Source of the DNA: Mesorhizobium sp. B2-1-8
GTDB lineage: Bacteria; Pseudomonadota; Alphaproteobacteria; Rhizobiales; Rhizobiaceae
Length of the DNA: 64,000 nt
NCBI RefSeq assembly: GCF_006442545.2
Contig: NZ_CP083952.1
Span: 3,321,001-3,385,000 of the forward strand
Reading direction: 5' to 3'
Every line of letters starts with the position of its first letter. Within the stretch, counting starts at the first letter, position 1. Under the pieces are notes generated by a model. That model ran no database searches, was not told the origin of the DNA, and saw nothing but the letters and a program-made list of their open reading frames with translations. Below are positions 35,611 to 45,435 of this stretch, one piece after another. The position numbers and the translations under genes are program-made.

Positions 35611-36262
35611 TTACGCTCCCTGTCATGTCCTCCAGCGGCAGCTCTGCCGGTCGACTTTCATAGAATTTCAAGCAAGTCCACGGCTTCTCGGTGTTTGGGT
35701 GTATTCGAAGTAAGTGTCGTGCGACGCTTGGCCGAGGTACCTTTGTGCGTCCGGTCGCATCAATTTGTAGGACACTTAAACCAGCCCCCCATCCACCACG
35801 AACCTTCCAGCCGAAGCGGCGTGAAGTGCCGGCGGCGCAGATTTCGCAAATTTAGTCCATCAATATGGACGTAAGCCAAGATTGTAGGTAGCGGCGAGGC
35901 GTTGCTTGCTCCTCGGGACCTGTGTCTTGGTCAAATAGGATTCCGGCCCTCATTTTCCACCGCGGCGTGCCGGCCGAGCAAGATCGCTTTCGCCTCGGTA
36001 GCGAGGTGGCGACTCTCATCGATTCCATTTGTCCTGCTCCAGCGGTTGGTATTGCTGGCATCATCAAAGTGGCATCGTTTTGCATGCCGTGTCCTGCGGA
36101 CGCAATGTGCTTCATTCAAACAGACGAGGACATTGGGACGGCCTGCCCCTAGCGTGGGGTTGGGTGCTAGCCGATGAAAGCGATCAAGCGGGCGATGAGG
36201 ACAAATCCAAACGGGCATCACATCGTATGCTTGAACCGTCGCGCACGCGCGGGAGAGGCAGG
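35611..36262. other. Intergenic region upstream of EPS glycosyltransferase
   Basis: About 650 bp. Frames on both strands (for example 35922-36152 plus, 35852-36115 minus) look partly protein-like but have no recognised domain or clear start. The EPS operon promoter is expected here but no clear -35/-10 pair was identified. Confidence 0.35.
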
Positions 36263-37483
36263 ATGAAGCCGCATCTGGCGTGTGTGGGTGGCGAGGATCA
36301 CCCCCTGAGAATCCCGTTCCTATTGGCAGTGCGCGAACGGGGCTTCCGCGTCACTGCCGTTTCCAGTGACGATGGGAACGCGTTTGTGCCGCATGGGATT
36401 CCGCATCGTCGATTGTCTTTCGACCGCTTTGCCAAAGGCAGCGGGGAATTGGGTGAAATGAAAGCAATTCGCAAATTGCTGATCGAACTGCGGCCAGACA
36501 TTATCCAGAGTTTCGACACCAAGCCCAACCTGTTGACGCCGCTAGCCGTACGCGGGCAGGTTCCCGTCATTCGCACGATCAATGGGCTTGGTTGGACATT
36601 CTCCTCACGCGAACCCAGGGCGCTCGCGCTGCGTCCCGTCTTTTGCGGTCTTCAAGGTCTCGCCTCGTTTTGGACTGCCGCAACCGTGTTTCAAAACCGG
36701 GATGACCAGGTCTTCTTCGAGCGCTACCGGCTGCTTGGACGCGGCGAGGGAAGGCTGATCCGAAGTTCTGGCATCGATGTAGAAGGATTCGCAACGGCAA
36801 GGCACCGCGGTCCTTCGGCCGCCACGATGCGAGAGAAGCTTGGCCTTGAGTCGGCGGAAATTGTCATATTTGTCGGCCGTCTGACCCGTCACAAGGGAAT
36901 TCCAACGCTCCTTGAAGCCATCCCGCGTATCCTGACACAAAGGCCGAAAGCGCGTTTCGTGCTTGTCGGTCCGCGGGATTCCGAGGGCCCATTCGCAGTC
37001 AGGAAGTCAGATATTGACCGCTGCGCTCCTCACGTAATCGCCTTGGGCGCAAGGCGGGACGTTCCGGCGCTTCTTGGCATGGCGGATGTGTTCGCATTTC
37101 CCACGCAATATCGGGAAGGGGTTCCGCGCGTCTTGCTGGAAGCGGGATTGGCAGGATTGCCGGTCGTGGCCTCACGGATGCCAGGCTGCAATGACGTGAT
37201 AGAAGACGGATGGAACGGCTATCTCGTTCCACCACGCGACGTGAATGCACTTGCGTCCAGGATAATCGACATTCTGTCCGATCCCGACCGCGGCAGACTC
37301 ATGGGTAGTCGTTCCGTGGATTTTGTCAGGGAGCGGTTCGCACTCGCGGGGGTCGTCGATCAGTATTGCGATCTGTACAAAAACGTGCTCGCAAGCGCGC
37401 ACGGCACTCTTTCGCGGTCAACTCCCACTGTTTTGCTGGCAAAGGCTTCGGGAAGCCGTCAACTGGACGGGGCTCGACAATGA
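36263..37483 (+). CDS. Family 4 glycosyltransferase (EPS assembly)
   Basis: A 406-residue GT-B enzyme. ATG 36263 is preceded by GGGAGAGG; the frame is open from 36029 but without similarity. N-terminal part: PFLLAVRERGFRVTAVSSDD, then IIQSFDTKPNLLTPLAV, typical of lipid-linked-sugar GT4 proteins such as the WbpH/PglA-like group. Donor domain: FVGRLTRHKGIPTLLEAIPR, then FPTQYREGVPRVLLEAGLAG with the E-x7-E motif. It probably adds a sugar to the undecaprenyl-linked repeat unit at the inner membrane face. The stop overlaps the start of the polymerase gene (ATGA at 37480-37483). Confidence 0.85.
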   Translation: MKPHLACVGGEDHPLRIPFLLAVRERGFRVTAVSSDDGNAFVPHGIPHRRLSFDRFAKGSGELGEMKAIRKLLIELRPDIIQSFDTKPNLLTPLAVRGQVPVIRTINGLGWTFSSREPRALALRPVFCGLQGLASFWTAATVFQNRDDQVFFERYRLLGRGEGRLIRSSGIDVEGFATARHRGPSAATMREKLGLESAEIVIFVGRLTRHKGIPTLLEAIPRILTQRPKARFVLVGPRDSEGPFAVRKSDIDRCAPHVIALGARRDVPALLGMADVFAFPTQYREGVPRVLLEAGLAGLPVVASRMPGCNDVIEDGWNGYLVPPRDVNALASRIIDILSDPDRGRLMGSRSVDFVRERFALAGVVDQYCDLYKNVLASAHGTLSRSTPTVLLAKASGSRQLDGARQ

Positions 37484-38754
37484 TCCGCGACGCCATCCTA
37501 GCCTGCGGCATTGTCATGTCATATGCCACGCAGCTTGTCATTCCTGGTTTGTCGACGGGCTACGCCGAATTGTTCCTAACGCTTTGGATCGCGCTTTCGG
37601 TAGGTCGACTTCTCGCAGGTGGACGCTTGGAAAGCTCCCCTGCGCTGACCCGGTTCACGATATTCTGGCTGATCCTGGCACTCGCTGTGGGTATAGGCGC
37701 CATTGTCGGTTATTTCACGACGGTGCTGGTGCTGGATCCGCTGCTGCACGATACGTTCGCATACATTCTGTTGATCGCCATCACATGCCTCACCGTTGCG
37801 GAACCGGACGCGGCGCAACGTCTGCGCCGCATTGGCTGGTGGGTCGTGGCAATCGCGACTGCGGGTTTTATCTGGCAAGTAGGGCTTGCGTGGGGTTGGG
37901 TTCACCAGTTTGGCATCGATCCATGGTACTGGGATCGCTTTTGCGGTTGGTCCGACAACCCGAACCAACTCGCGCTGTATTGCGCATTATTTGGCCCGCT
38001 CGCGCTACATCTGGCAATGACCACCGACGGTCGATGGGGTCGTTTACTTGGGCTCTGCAGTCTGATCCCGACCTTCTATCTTGGAAGGCTCACCAAAAGC
38101 GACACGTACCTTTATGCAACAATCCTGACCTGTTTGATATTTCTTGGCCTGAGGGGCCGGAACTGGCTTATGTCCAAGGGCGAAAAGCCCAGACTTTCGC
38201 GGCAGATCGGTCTCGTTTTCTTGATAGGCTGTGTGCCCTTGGCGATGGCGATGACACCTTATGCTCTGACTGAAGTCAGCAGCGCCGCGGAGTTCGCCAA
38301 GAGCCTCACCAAGGATAAGGGCGGAGATGCGACCGCCGAAACCGCAGCGCTGCGTCTGTTCCTCTGGAGCGAGGCCTTGGACAAGGGCGTGAGATCGGGA
38401 TCGCTGGGCCTTGGCCCTGGACCACATCTGGAACGCCCGCCAATTACGGATTTGCAGTTCCTGCCGCGACCCTTCGAGGCCCACAGCACCATCCTGGACC
38501 TTTACACGCAGGGCGGCCTTGTCGCGGTCCTGGCCTTGGCGTGGATTGTCACCTGCGCAGCCCTGGCGGCGTGGCGAGCGAGATCCGATGCTCTGGTCGC
38601 TCTAGCGGTGTCTATCGTGGTCTTCGGAATTCCGCATCTCATCATCCGCCATCCCATCGTCTGGTTCGCGCTCTCTCTTTGCCTTGTCGCTCGAACGCCT
38701 CAGGCGGCTCGGCTGCATCACCTCAGCGAGGACACTACCCTATGTGTGCGATAG
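37480..38754 (+). CDS. Wzy-like polysaccharide polymerase / O-antigen ligase family membrane protein
   Basis: A 424-residue integral membrane protein with roughly ten to twelve hydrophobic segments (for example FTIFWLILALAVGIGAIVGY, ILLIAITCLTV, GLVFLIGCVPLAMAMTPYAL). A large periplasmic region near residues 260-340 ends AHSTILDLYTQGGL, the conserved H..yL...y/eyGl signature of the O-antigen ligase/polymerase (Wzy_C) family. It should polymerise repeat units in the periplasm. ATG 37480 overlaps the upstream stop. The downstream asnB-like gene starts 13 bp inside its 3' end. Confidence 0.8.
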   Translation: MIRDAILACGIVMSYATQLVIPGLSTGYAELFLTLWIALSVGRLLAGGRLESSPALTRFTIFWLILALAVGIGAIVGYFTTVLVLDPLLHDTFAYILLIAITCLTVAEPDAAQRLRRIGWWVVAIATAGFIWQVGLAWGWVHQFGIDPWYWDRFCGWSDNPNQLALYCALFGPLALHLAMTTDGRWGRLLGLCSLIPTFYLGRLTKSDTYLYATILTCLIFLGLRGRNWLMSKGEKPRLSRQIGLVFLIGCVPLAMAMTPYALTEVSSAAEFAKSLTKDKGGDATAETAALRLFLWSEALDKGVRSGSLGLGPGPHLERPPITDLQFLPRPFEAHSTILDLYTQGGLVAVLALAWIVTCAALAAWRARSDALVALAVSIVVFGIPHLIIRHPIVWFALSLCLVARTPQAARLHHLSEDTTLCVR

Positions 38755-40736
38755 CCGGAATTCTCCTCGCGTCAGATGCCGCCGATGCGAGATCGCTCAG
38801 GGAGATAAGGCAAATGACCACGGCCCTTCGCCATCGTGGGCCCGATGGCGAGGGTTTATGGATGGACCGGGACGGCGGAATCGCCTTCGGTCACCGACGA
38901 CTGGCCATTGTCGACCTTTCGGATGCAGGGCGCCAGCCAATGCAATCCGCGACTGAACGGTATGTCATTACGTTCAACGGCGAGATCTACAATTTTCGTG
39001 ACCTGCGGCGTGTTTTGGAAAGTGCGGGCCACTGTTTCCGCGGCTCCAGCGATACCGAAGTGATGCTGTGTGCGATCGAGACGTGGGGCCTCGAAGCGGC
39101 CCTTGCACGCTTTGTCGGGATGTTCGCATTGGGCCTTTGGGATCGACAGACGCGCACCCTGCACCTTGCTCGTGACCGAATGGGTAAGAAGCCACTCTAC
39201 ATCGCACAGACGCACGATGCCTTGATCTTCGCGTCCGAGTTGAAGGCGATCAAATGTTTCCCCGGCTTCTCGCTCGAACTCGATGTCGGCGCGGCCACGG
39301 CCATGCTGTCAAAGGGATGGGTGCCCGATGACAGTTGCATCTGGCGCGGGGTGTTCAAGCTGTCCCCCGGCGCGATCCTATCCGTGTCTGCGGCAGATGT
39401 TGTCGAATGCCGCAGCGTCGGCTCTCTGGAAGGACGCGTCCGCCGCTGGTGGTCGTTGGCCGAAGTCGCGGTGACCGCGCGGCGGGAGCCGATCGCCGGC
39501 CCCGATGAGGAATTGACAACGGAACTGGATCAACTGCTCCGCGTTGCGGTGCGCGAACGTATGGTCGCCGACGTGCCGCTAGGCGCCTTCCTTTCGGGCG
39601 GAATAGATAGCTCAACCGTCGTCGCCCTGATGCAGGCGCAGTCTTCCAGGCCCGTCCGCACGTTCACGATTGCTTTCGACGAGAGCGGATTTGACGAGGC
39701 TCCCCATGCCGCCGCGGTTGCCCGGTATCTCGGCACGGATCATGCAGAACTTCACCTTTCGCCTGCTGCCATGCGTGACGTCATTCCGGAACTGCCGCGA
39801 GTCTGGGACGAACCGTTCGCGGATGAATCCCAAATTGCAACGCTTCTGGTGTCACGGCTGGCACGCCAACATGTCACGGTGGCGCTATCAGGGGACGGTG
39901 GCGACGAATGCTTCGCAGGTTATTCGAGGCACTTCCTGGCGGGACGGCTCAAAAGACAGCAAAACTTGCCACGTCCAGTGCGTTGGATGTTGGCGGCCGG
40001 GGCGGGATTCCTCGCCGGTGCCGCCGGCCAGGACTTCATCCGCGCCTTGCCACTCCCGACTGATGTGGGGCATGCGTTGCGAAGTGATCGGCTTCATCGC
40101 CTTTCCCGTTTGCTGGGAGCGTCCAGCGAGAGTGAATTGATTTGGCGGCTCACGGAATCGTCCACCGGAACACTTCTCCGGCGTGACCGATCCGCCTCGC
40201 ATCTCGCCGCACCACAGCTCGACGACTTGCTGTCACGTCTCCTGTTCAACGACACGACCGGCTATCTGCCGGGCGATATACTGGTGAAGCTCGACCGCGC
40301 CAGCATGGCCTGCGGTCTAGAGGGACGATGCCCCATTCTCGATCATCGCGTCGTCGAATTCGCCTGGCGGCTCCCCAACAAGGCGAAGGTTCGCCACGGC
40401 AGAGGCAAGTGGATCCTTCGCCAGCTGCTGGGCCGATATGTGCCGCAGCGTTTGACCGACAGGCCGAAGCAAGGATTTGACGTTCCGATCAGCGCTTGGC
40501 TCAAAGGGCCTCTGCGGGCTTGGGCCTCTGATCTACTCGCCGACGCCCGCGTCCATGATGATGGAATCCTTGATCTGGCACGGGTGGACGCAACGTGGTG
40601 CGCCCACCTCAATGGACATCAGGATCATGCTCGCGACTTGTGGCCGGTATTGATGTTCCAGGCTTGGCGCCAAGAGGCCTTCAGGCCGGCGCCCATATCG
40701 CGCCTGTCTCACGAAATTGAACTTACAGGGGTATGA
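38742..40736 (+). CDS. Asparagine synthetase (glutamine-hydrolysing)-like amidotransferase
   Basis: 664 residues. The nucleophile Cys2 is exposed by the start MCAIAGILLAS, and the class II glutaminase features RHRGPDGEG and FNGEIYNFRDLR follow. The synthetase domain has the PP-loop SGGIDSS at 285-291 and the later GDGGDECFAGYSRH. It transfers glutamine ammonia to an adenylated carboxylate. In EPS and LPS clusters AsnB-like proteins often amidate uronic acids rather than aspartate, which fits nearby uronate genes, but this is inference. The start lies inside the end of the polymerase gene, so the two are coupled. Confidence 0.85.
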   Translation: MCAIAGILLASDAADARSLREIRQMTTALRHRGPDGEGLWMDRDGGIAFGHRRLAIVDLSDAGRQPMQSATERYVITFNGEIYNFRDLRRVLESAGHCFRGSSDTEVMLCAIETWGLEAALARFVGMFALGLWDRQTRTLHLARDRMGKKPLYIAQTHDALIFASELKAIKCFPGFSLELDVGAATAMLSKGWVPDDSCIWRGVFKLSPGAILSVSAADVVECRSVGSLEGRVRRWWSLAEVAVTARREPIAGPDEELTTELDQLLRVAVRERMVADVPLGAFLSGGIDSSTVVALMQAQSSRPVRTFTIAFDESGFDEAPHAAAVARYLGTDHAELHLSPAAMRDVIPELPRVWDEPFADESQIATLLVSRLARQHVTVALSGDGGDECFAGYSRHFLAGRLKRQQNLPRPVRWMLAAGAGFLAGAAGQDFIRALPLPTDVGHALRSDRLHRLSRLLGASSESELIWRLTESSTGTLLRRDRSASHLAAPQLDDLLSRLLFNDTTGYLPGDILVKLDRASMACGLEGRCPILDHRVVEFAWRLPNKAKVRHGRGKWILRQLLGRYVPQRLTDRPKQGFDVPISAWLKGPLRAWASDLLADARVHDDGILDLARVDATWCAHLNGHQDHARDLWPVLMFQAWRQEAFRPAPISRLSHEIELTGV

Positions 40737-40737
40737 G

Positions 40738-42927
40738 ATGGAAGGTTCTGTAGCCAACCGGATTGTGCGAGCCAAGCAGATCGCTCTGCCTGCAAGCGAC
40801 ACGAACACGCTCAGGAGGCGCAAGCTGCGTGAGCGCATCGATACGCCAACCCCGTTCCATCAACTCGTCACTGTCATCGCCAGAAGAAAGTGGTTCGTGC
40901 TCGCCATAGCCATTTTCGGCGGCGTCATGGCGGGACTCGCGGGCATTGCTCGTCCCATGCAGTTCGAGGGAACGACGCAGGTCATCATTGACGCTCCAAA
41001 CAGGAATGCAGCTGCTGGCGCAACACAGTCGGTTCAAGATTTGCTGGATTCGAGCATTGATGATCATCTGACCATGCTATCCTCACAAGCCAATTTACGC
41101 CACGTACTGGCGGCGCTCGGCAAAACGGCGGCCGCCAACGGCGCTGGAAAGTCCGGTTTTGATCCGCTGCTGCCCGACCAGCATCACTCGAGTGGGTTTC
41201 TAAGCGACATGATGAACAGGCTTTGGCCGCGCACCAGCAGCGGCCCGAATAACCCGGAGGCGTTGGATGCTCCAAAACTGGAAGCCCTGCGTAATCGAAT
41301 GAGGGTCGGTCAAGAGTTGCATTCGCGAGTCATTAGCATTGGTTACACCGACACCGACCCCGTACGGGCCGCAATTGTCGCAAACACGATCGCACAAGTC
41401 TATATACAAGATCTCGTTCAGCAACATCGCGCGTCGGATCAACAAGAACTCGACTCGATAGTCGCCAGTCTGCCACGCCTGCAAAAAGACCTGGTTGACG
41501 CAACCGATCGTCTGGAGACATACCGGCTTACCCACGGTGGTGTCGATCAAGCTGCGGCGAACAACGCGGCCGATGAGACAGCGGAACTCAGCAGGCAGAT
41601 TGCTCTCTCGAAAGCCAATTTCTCCGCTACCCAAACGCGTCTTCATCACATCCAGGATCTGCAGAAGGCTGGGGCGTCGGCCTCGACGGTAGCGGCCGAA
41701 CTTGGGTCGCCGGTATTGAACGACCTGATCAACGGCAAAGCCGACCCAACCGCTATTGATGGTCAGATCGAACAAGAAACCGCTCGTCTTGATTCGGACA
41801 CGAATGTTTATAGCGCCCAGATCGCAGCCCTGGAGGCGCGCAAGGCCGTTCTCGATGCGGTCGTTGCCGATACCGCTAGCCGGCTTTCCGGCTTGCGAGC
41901 ACTCGAGCCTCAGGTCGCAATCGCAACCCAACACTACAACGATCTCTTGGGCCGGCAGCAGGATTTGATACACCGCATCGCAGCGCCATCGCCTGGAGTC
42001 GCGATCCTCTCGGCGGCATGGCCACCGTCGGCGCCGAAAACACTCCCGCCGATTTTCCTGATCCCCCCCGGAATGATTGTGTTCGGTCTGCTGGGAGCGG
42101 TCTTCGTTCTGGCACGCAATCACTTCAACAAGACTCTGCGCAGCGAAGCCGAGGCCGAAATGGCGCTCGACATTCCATGCGTGGGGCTTCTTCCTAAAGT
42201 ACGCAGAATGCATGCAAGGGAATTGCGCGACATGGTTCTTGGTCAACAGAGCTCGGCGCTTAGTCGCGCTGTCATGTCCCTTCTCGTCACCGTAGTGCCG
42301 ACTCAAGGGAGAGGCCGCCCACCGCATTTGCTCCTCGTCACCTCCAGCATCCGGGGGGATGAAAAGACCGAACTTGCCTGGAGTCTGGCGCTGGCCGCGA
42401 CGCGTCTGGGAGGCAGGGTGCTCTTGCTGGACCTTGAGCGCAAGAACACACGGCTCACGACCGAGTTCCGCGAGGAATTCAAGAATGTGGATGCCAGTGG
42501 TTCTTTTGGGGACTATGTGAGTGGGCGCTGCACCTTGCAGGATGCAATCGCAAAAATCCCGGCGCTTGGTGTTGACCTGATAGTCGCACCGCGAGTTGGG
42601 GATGACCTGTTGGCTCAGCTGTCGACAGCCGATAGTTGTCAATTCGCCGATGAACTCCGCTCGATTTACGCCGCCATCATTGTGAATGGGCCATTGGACC
42701 TTGGTGGCCCGGAAACAAGACTTCTAACGCATTGGGCAGACACTGTTCTGCTGACTGTTCGTTGGGCCAAGACACCGCGAAGTCTCGCGCGCGCTGTTGT
42801 GGATCTCCTCCAGAGCGGCGCGGCTGCGTCCGTTCCGATGGGAAGCGTCCTCACCCAGGTCAATCTCAAGAAGCATGCGCGTTATCGGTTTGAGGACGGC
42901 GCCGATCTCCTCGTCGAGAAGACATGA
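40738..42927 (+). CDS. Wzz/Wzc-like EPS chain-length and export protein with degenerate ATPase domain
   Basis: 729 residues. N-terminal Wzz domain with a membrane helix near 50-75 (WFVLAIAIFGGVMAGLAGIA), a large periplasmic coiled region (about 190-400), a second helix at FLIPPGMIVFGLLGAVFVLA, then a cytoplasmic CpsD-like domain. The nucleotide site is altered: the P-loop reads SSIRGDEKTE instead of GEGKTT, and Walker A' reads LLLDLERK instead of LLIDADLR. The C-terminus lacks a tyrosine cluster. It is therefore probably not an active tyrosine autokinase but may still set chain length. ATG 40738 is used, 2 bp after the asnB-like stop. Confidence 0.85.
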   Translation: MEGSVANRIVRAKQIALPASDTNTLRRRKLRERIDTPTPFHQLVTVIARRKWFVLAIAIFGGVMAGLAGIARPMQFEGTTQVIIDAPNRNAAAGATQSVQDLLDSSIDDHLTMLSSQANLRHVLAALGKTAAANGAGKSGFDPLLPDQHHSSGFLSDMMNRLWPRTSSGPNNPEALDAPKLEALRNRMRVGQELHSRVISIGYTDTDPVRAAIVANTIAQVYIQDLVQQHRASDQQELDSIVASLPRLQKDLVDATDRLETYRLTHGGVDQAAANNAADETAELSRQIALSKANFSATQTRLHHIQDLQKAGASASTVAAELGSPVLNDLINGKADPTAIDGQIEQETARLDSDTNVYSAQIAALEARKAVLDAVVADTASRLSGLRALEPQVAIATQHYNDLLGRQQDLIHRIAAPSPGVAILSAAWPPSAPKTLPPIFLIPPGMIVFGLLGAVFVLARNHFNKTLRSEAEAEMALDIPCVGLLPKVRRMHARELRDMVLGQQSSALSRAVMSLLVTVVPTQGRGRPPHLLLVTSSIRGDEKTELAWSLALAATRLGGRVLLLDLERKNTRLTTEFREEFKNVDASGSFGDYVSGRCTLQDAIAKIPALGVDLIVAPRVGDDLLAQLSTADSCQFADELRSIYAAIIVNGPLDLGGPETRLLTHWADTVLLTVRWAKTPRSLARAVVDLLQSGAAASVPMGSVLTQVNLKKHARYRFEDGADLLVEKT

Positions 42928-43005
42928 TGTGCCTCGCCAACATCCCCTGCCAGCACTGTCTTGGAATCCGTGGAAGCGTATCGTCAGATTGGGTTTGATC
43001 CACAC

Positions 43006-45249
43006 ATGATCATTGAAATCTTCGGACCTCCAGGATCGGGCAAAACGACGTTCGCTCACGCGCTTGCTCGCCGGCTGCGTCATTCGGGATATCGAGCAAA
43101 CGTAACGCTCAGCTATAGACCCAGCGAAGCGGCGGGCAATTCGTACTTCCTGGGGGCACGCTTGTTTGTCTTCCGTGTGTTGGCCGCGATGGTCTCCACA
43201 GCAAGGATATTGGCGTCGTCCAAGGGAAGAAAGGAAGACCTTGCTACGGCCTCATCGATGGTGAGGTTGATCCCGCCTGGAAACCGGTTCTGGCGTGCTC
43301 GTCTATGGCAATACATATTGCACCTGTCGCGTAGCTGGCGCCAGGCAAGGCAGGCGCCTGATATAGTAATATTCGATCAAGGCTACGTGCAGGCGGTCGG
43401 CTCTTTGGCGATGTTCAACGGAGCCGCCGACAGCACATTGCTTGCCAAGGTGCTCAGTCTAACGCCGCCTGCCGATCTCACAATCAGGATCGCCATGCCT
43501 TATGAGGTGGTTGAGACGCGTTTGCGCCAAAGAATCACCCGCGAACTGCCCGCGGAGCGCGTATTCGAAGCAGACCCTGAAATTAACATGCGCTCTTTCG
43601 GCGTTTTCCAAGCGATAGACAGCATTCTTCTGGCGTCCGGTCGAAAGGTAGTTTCAGTTGACACTCTCAACGACCAAGCCACGGCGGAAGGTTTCCGCCG
43701 CGTCGAGCAGGAAATCCTTTCAGCAATTCCGCGAACAGACAGCATCGCAGCGGTAGCAGGCCCGAAAAAGGAGGCACCCGACCTCGCGGCCAGCAGCCTT
43801 GCTCGCGATGCACATGCGACGTCAGCGTCAGCTGTCGTTGCAGGTTCACAACACCCGCGATCCAATGCAGCCGATCGCGTAAAGGCGGTTTTGCTTCCCA
43901 AGCAAGACGTTGGTTGGCACCTTGCCCAGGCGAGCCTCTTTGCCCTGTTGATCTATATCGCCGGGGCCGGCCTCACCAGCGTGGCGCAATTATTGATTGC
44001 GCGGCTCATCGGCCCTCGCAATTACGGCATTTATTCGTACGTGCTGGCGTGGACCTCGGTGCTGGCCTATCTGGCAACGCTTGGGTTCAACGTTTCATTG
44101 TTGCGTTTTGTGCCAGCTTATCGGGCCAACGGGCGGCTTGATCTGGCAAAAGGTGTAATCGCCTTCGCCCTGCGATGGTCGCTGACGACGGCGACGCTGC
44201 TTGGTCTGCTCGGCGCCACGTTGATATTCTTCTATTCGGATCACTCGCAGAAAGGTCTGGTAGTTAGCAACTTCTTGGGGATGGCAGCGGTGCCGCTGAT
44301 TACCGCCTATGCGTTGGGGGCTACCCTGGTAAGGGCCCATGGCGGCGTTGTATCGGCCCTGCTGCCCGAACGGATCGTGCGCGACGGTCTCCTGGTCATA
44401 CTGGTCGGGATTGCCGCCAAGTCCGGACTTCGCGCTGTGGACGCGCCCCTCGTGATGTTGACGGTAGTGATGAGCTCAGTGATGACGGTCGCACTAGTGT
44501 TTCTTACGGCTGCCAGGATTCAGCCGCCTGGTTTGCGCCTCGCACACGCCAGCTATGCCGCCAAGGAGTGGTGGTCCTCGGTCCCGCCGCTGACGCTCAT
44601 TACCGGGCTTGACGTATTTGTTAGCAGAGCTGGAGTGATGGTGCTGGGTTGGACCGATCACATCCGCGAAGCTGGGGTTTTCGCCTTGGCCTTGAACGTT
44701 GCACTCCTTGTGGGCCTCTCGCGTATCGCCGTCGGTACGATGTTTTCGCCCACCGCAGCCGATCTGTTTGCTCGCCGCGATCGACAAGGACTGCAACAGC
44801 TCTTTGCGCGCGCTACCCTGCTTTCCCTCGGGGGCGCCATTGTAGTGGCAATTCCTCTGCTCGTAATAGTAAAGCCTTTGTTGGGCTTCTTCGGAGAGGG
44901 GTTCGTGGCTGGCGCCCCGATCGCGCGCGTGCTGATTTTTGGCTACTTCTTCGTGGCGCTATGCGGACCTCAGCAGAATCTGCTCACGATGACGGGAAAC
45001 GAGTGGGCTGCCGCTTCCACCATGATCGCTGGTGCGACAGCCAACGTCATAGCCTGTGCTGTGGGCGTGGCGATATATGGTCCAATCGGAGCGGCAGTGG
45101 GTGTCGCAGTTGCCCTGGCCGTGTGGAACACGGCCATGGCTATCTACATTAGCAAGCGGCTGAAGATCCTGCCTGGGCTCGTGTTTGCGCTGACATCGCT
45201 CAAGCCAGACGGGCTCGGTAAGCTGGTGCGGTATCGTTTCTTGCGCTGA
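43006..45249 (+). CDS. Fusion: P-loop kinase-like domain + Wzx-type polysaccharide flippase
   Basis: 747 residues from ATG 43006; a start at 42961 is also possible. Residues 1-235 form a P-loop NTPase of the thymidylate-kinase-like/AAA type, with IFGPPGSGKTT at 5-15, IVIFDQGYVQAVGSL as a Walker B-like segment and RLRQRI as a possible lid. An Ala/Ser-rich linker (about 240-295) follows. From about 300 to the end is a MATE/MVF-superfamily flippase with some 12-14 membrane helices, beginning LLIYIAGAGLTSVAQLLIAR and with IGPRNYGIYSYV. The flippase should move lipid-linked repeat units. The role of the fused kinase is unknown. Confidence 0.85.
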   Translation: MIIEIFGPPGSGKTTFAHALARRLRHSGYRANVTLSYRPSEAAGNSYFLGARLFVFRVLAAMVSTARILASSKGRKEDLATASSMVRLIPPGNRFWRARLWQYILHLSRSWRQARQAPDIVIFDQGYVQAVGSLAMFNGAADSTLLAKVLSLTPPADLTIRIAMPYEVVETRLRQRITRELPAERVFEADPEINMRSFGVFQAIDSILLASGRKVVSVDTLNDQATAEGFRRVEQEILSAIPRTDSIAAVAGPKKEAPDLAASSLARDAHATSASAVVAGSQHPRSNAADRVKAVLLPKQDVGWHLAQASLFALLIYIAGAGLTSVAQLLIARLIGPRNYGIYSYVLAWTSVLAYLATLGFNVSLLRFVPAYRANGRLDLAKGVIAFALRWSLTTATLLGLLGATLIFFYSDHSQKGLVVSNFLGMAAVPLITAYALGATLVRAHGGVVSALLPERIVRDGLLVILVGIAAKSGLRAVDAPLVMLTVVMSSVMTVALVFLTAARIQPPGLRLAHASYAAKEWWSSVPPLTLITGLDVFVSRAGVMVLGWTDHIREAGVFALALNVALLVGLSRIAVGTMFSPTAADLFARRDRQGLQQLFARATLLSLGGAIVVAIPLLVIVKPLLGFFGEGFVAGAPIARVLIFGYFFVALCGPQQNLLTMTGNEWAAASTMIAGATANVIACAVGVAIYGPIGAAVGVAVALAVWNTAMAIYISKRLKILPGLVFALTSLKPDGLGKLVRYRFLR

Positions 45250-45435
45250 CAAGACAACTTAAAGAGCAACTGTAGACCGCAGCATGGGCGTGATGAAGCG
45301 CGTCACGTTGCCCTGACCTTGCCTAGGCTCGCCATAATAGCAACCATGCAAAAGCTTGTCGTTCAAACGCGCTCATCAGGGACGACCGAAAATGGGCGGC
45401 AGACATTCCTTGACCAAGACTGATACTCTAGCCTA
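45250..45435. other. Convergent intergenic region
   Basis: 186 bp between the flippase fusion (plus) and the epimerase (minus). No clear hairpin with a T-run was seen. Confidence 0.4.

Noticed and set aside
41200..42642. 480-codon minus-strand frame opposite the Wzz-like gene
   Set aside because: Shadow frame; no similarity or ribosome binding site.
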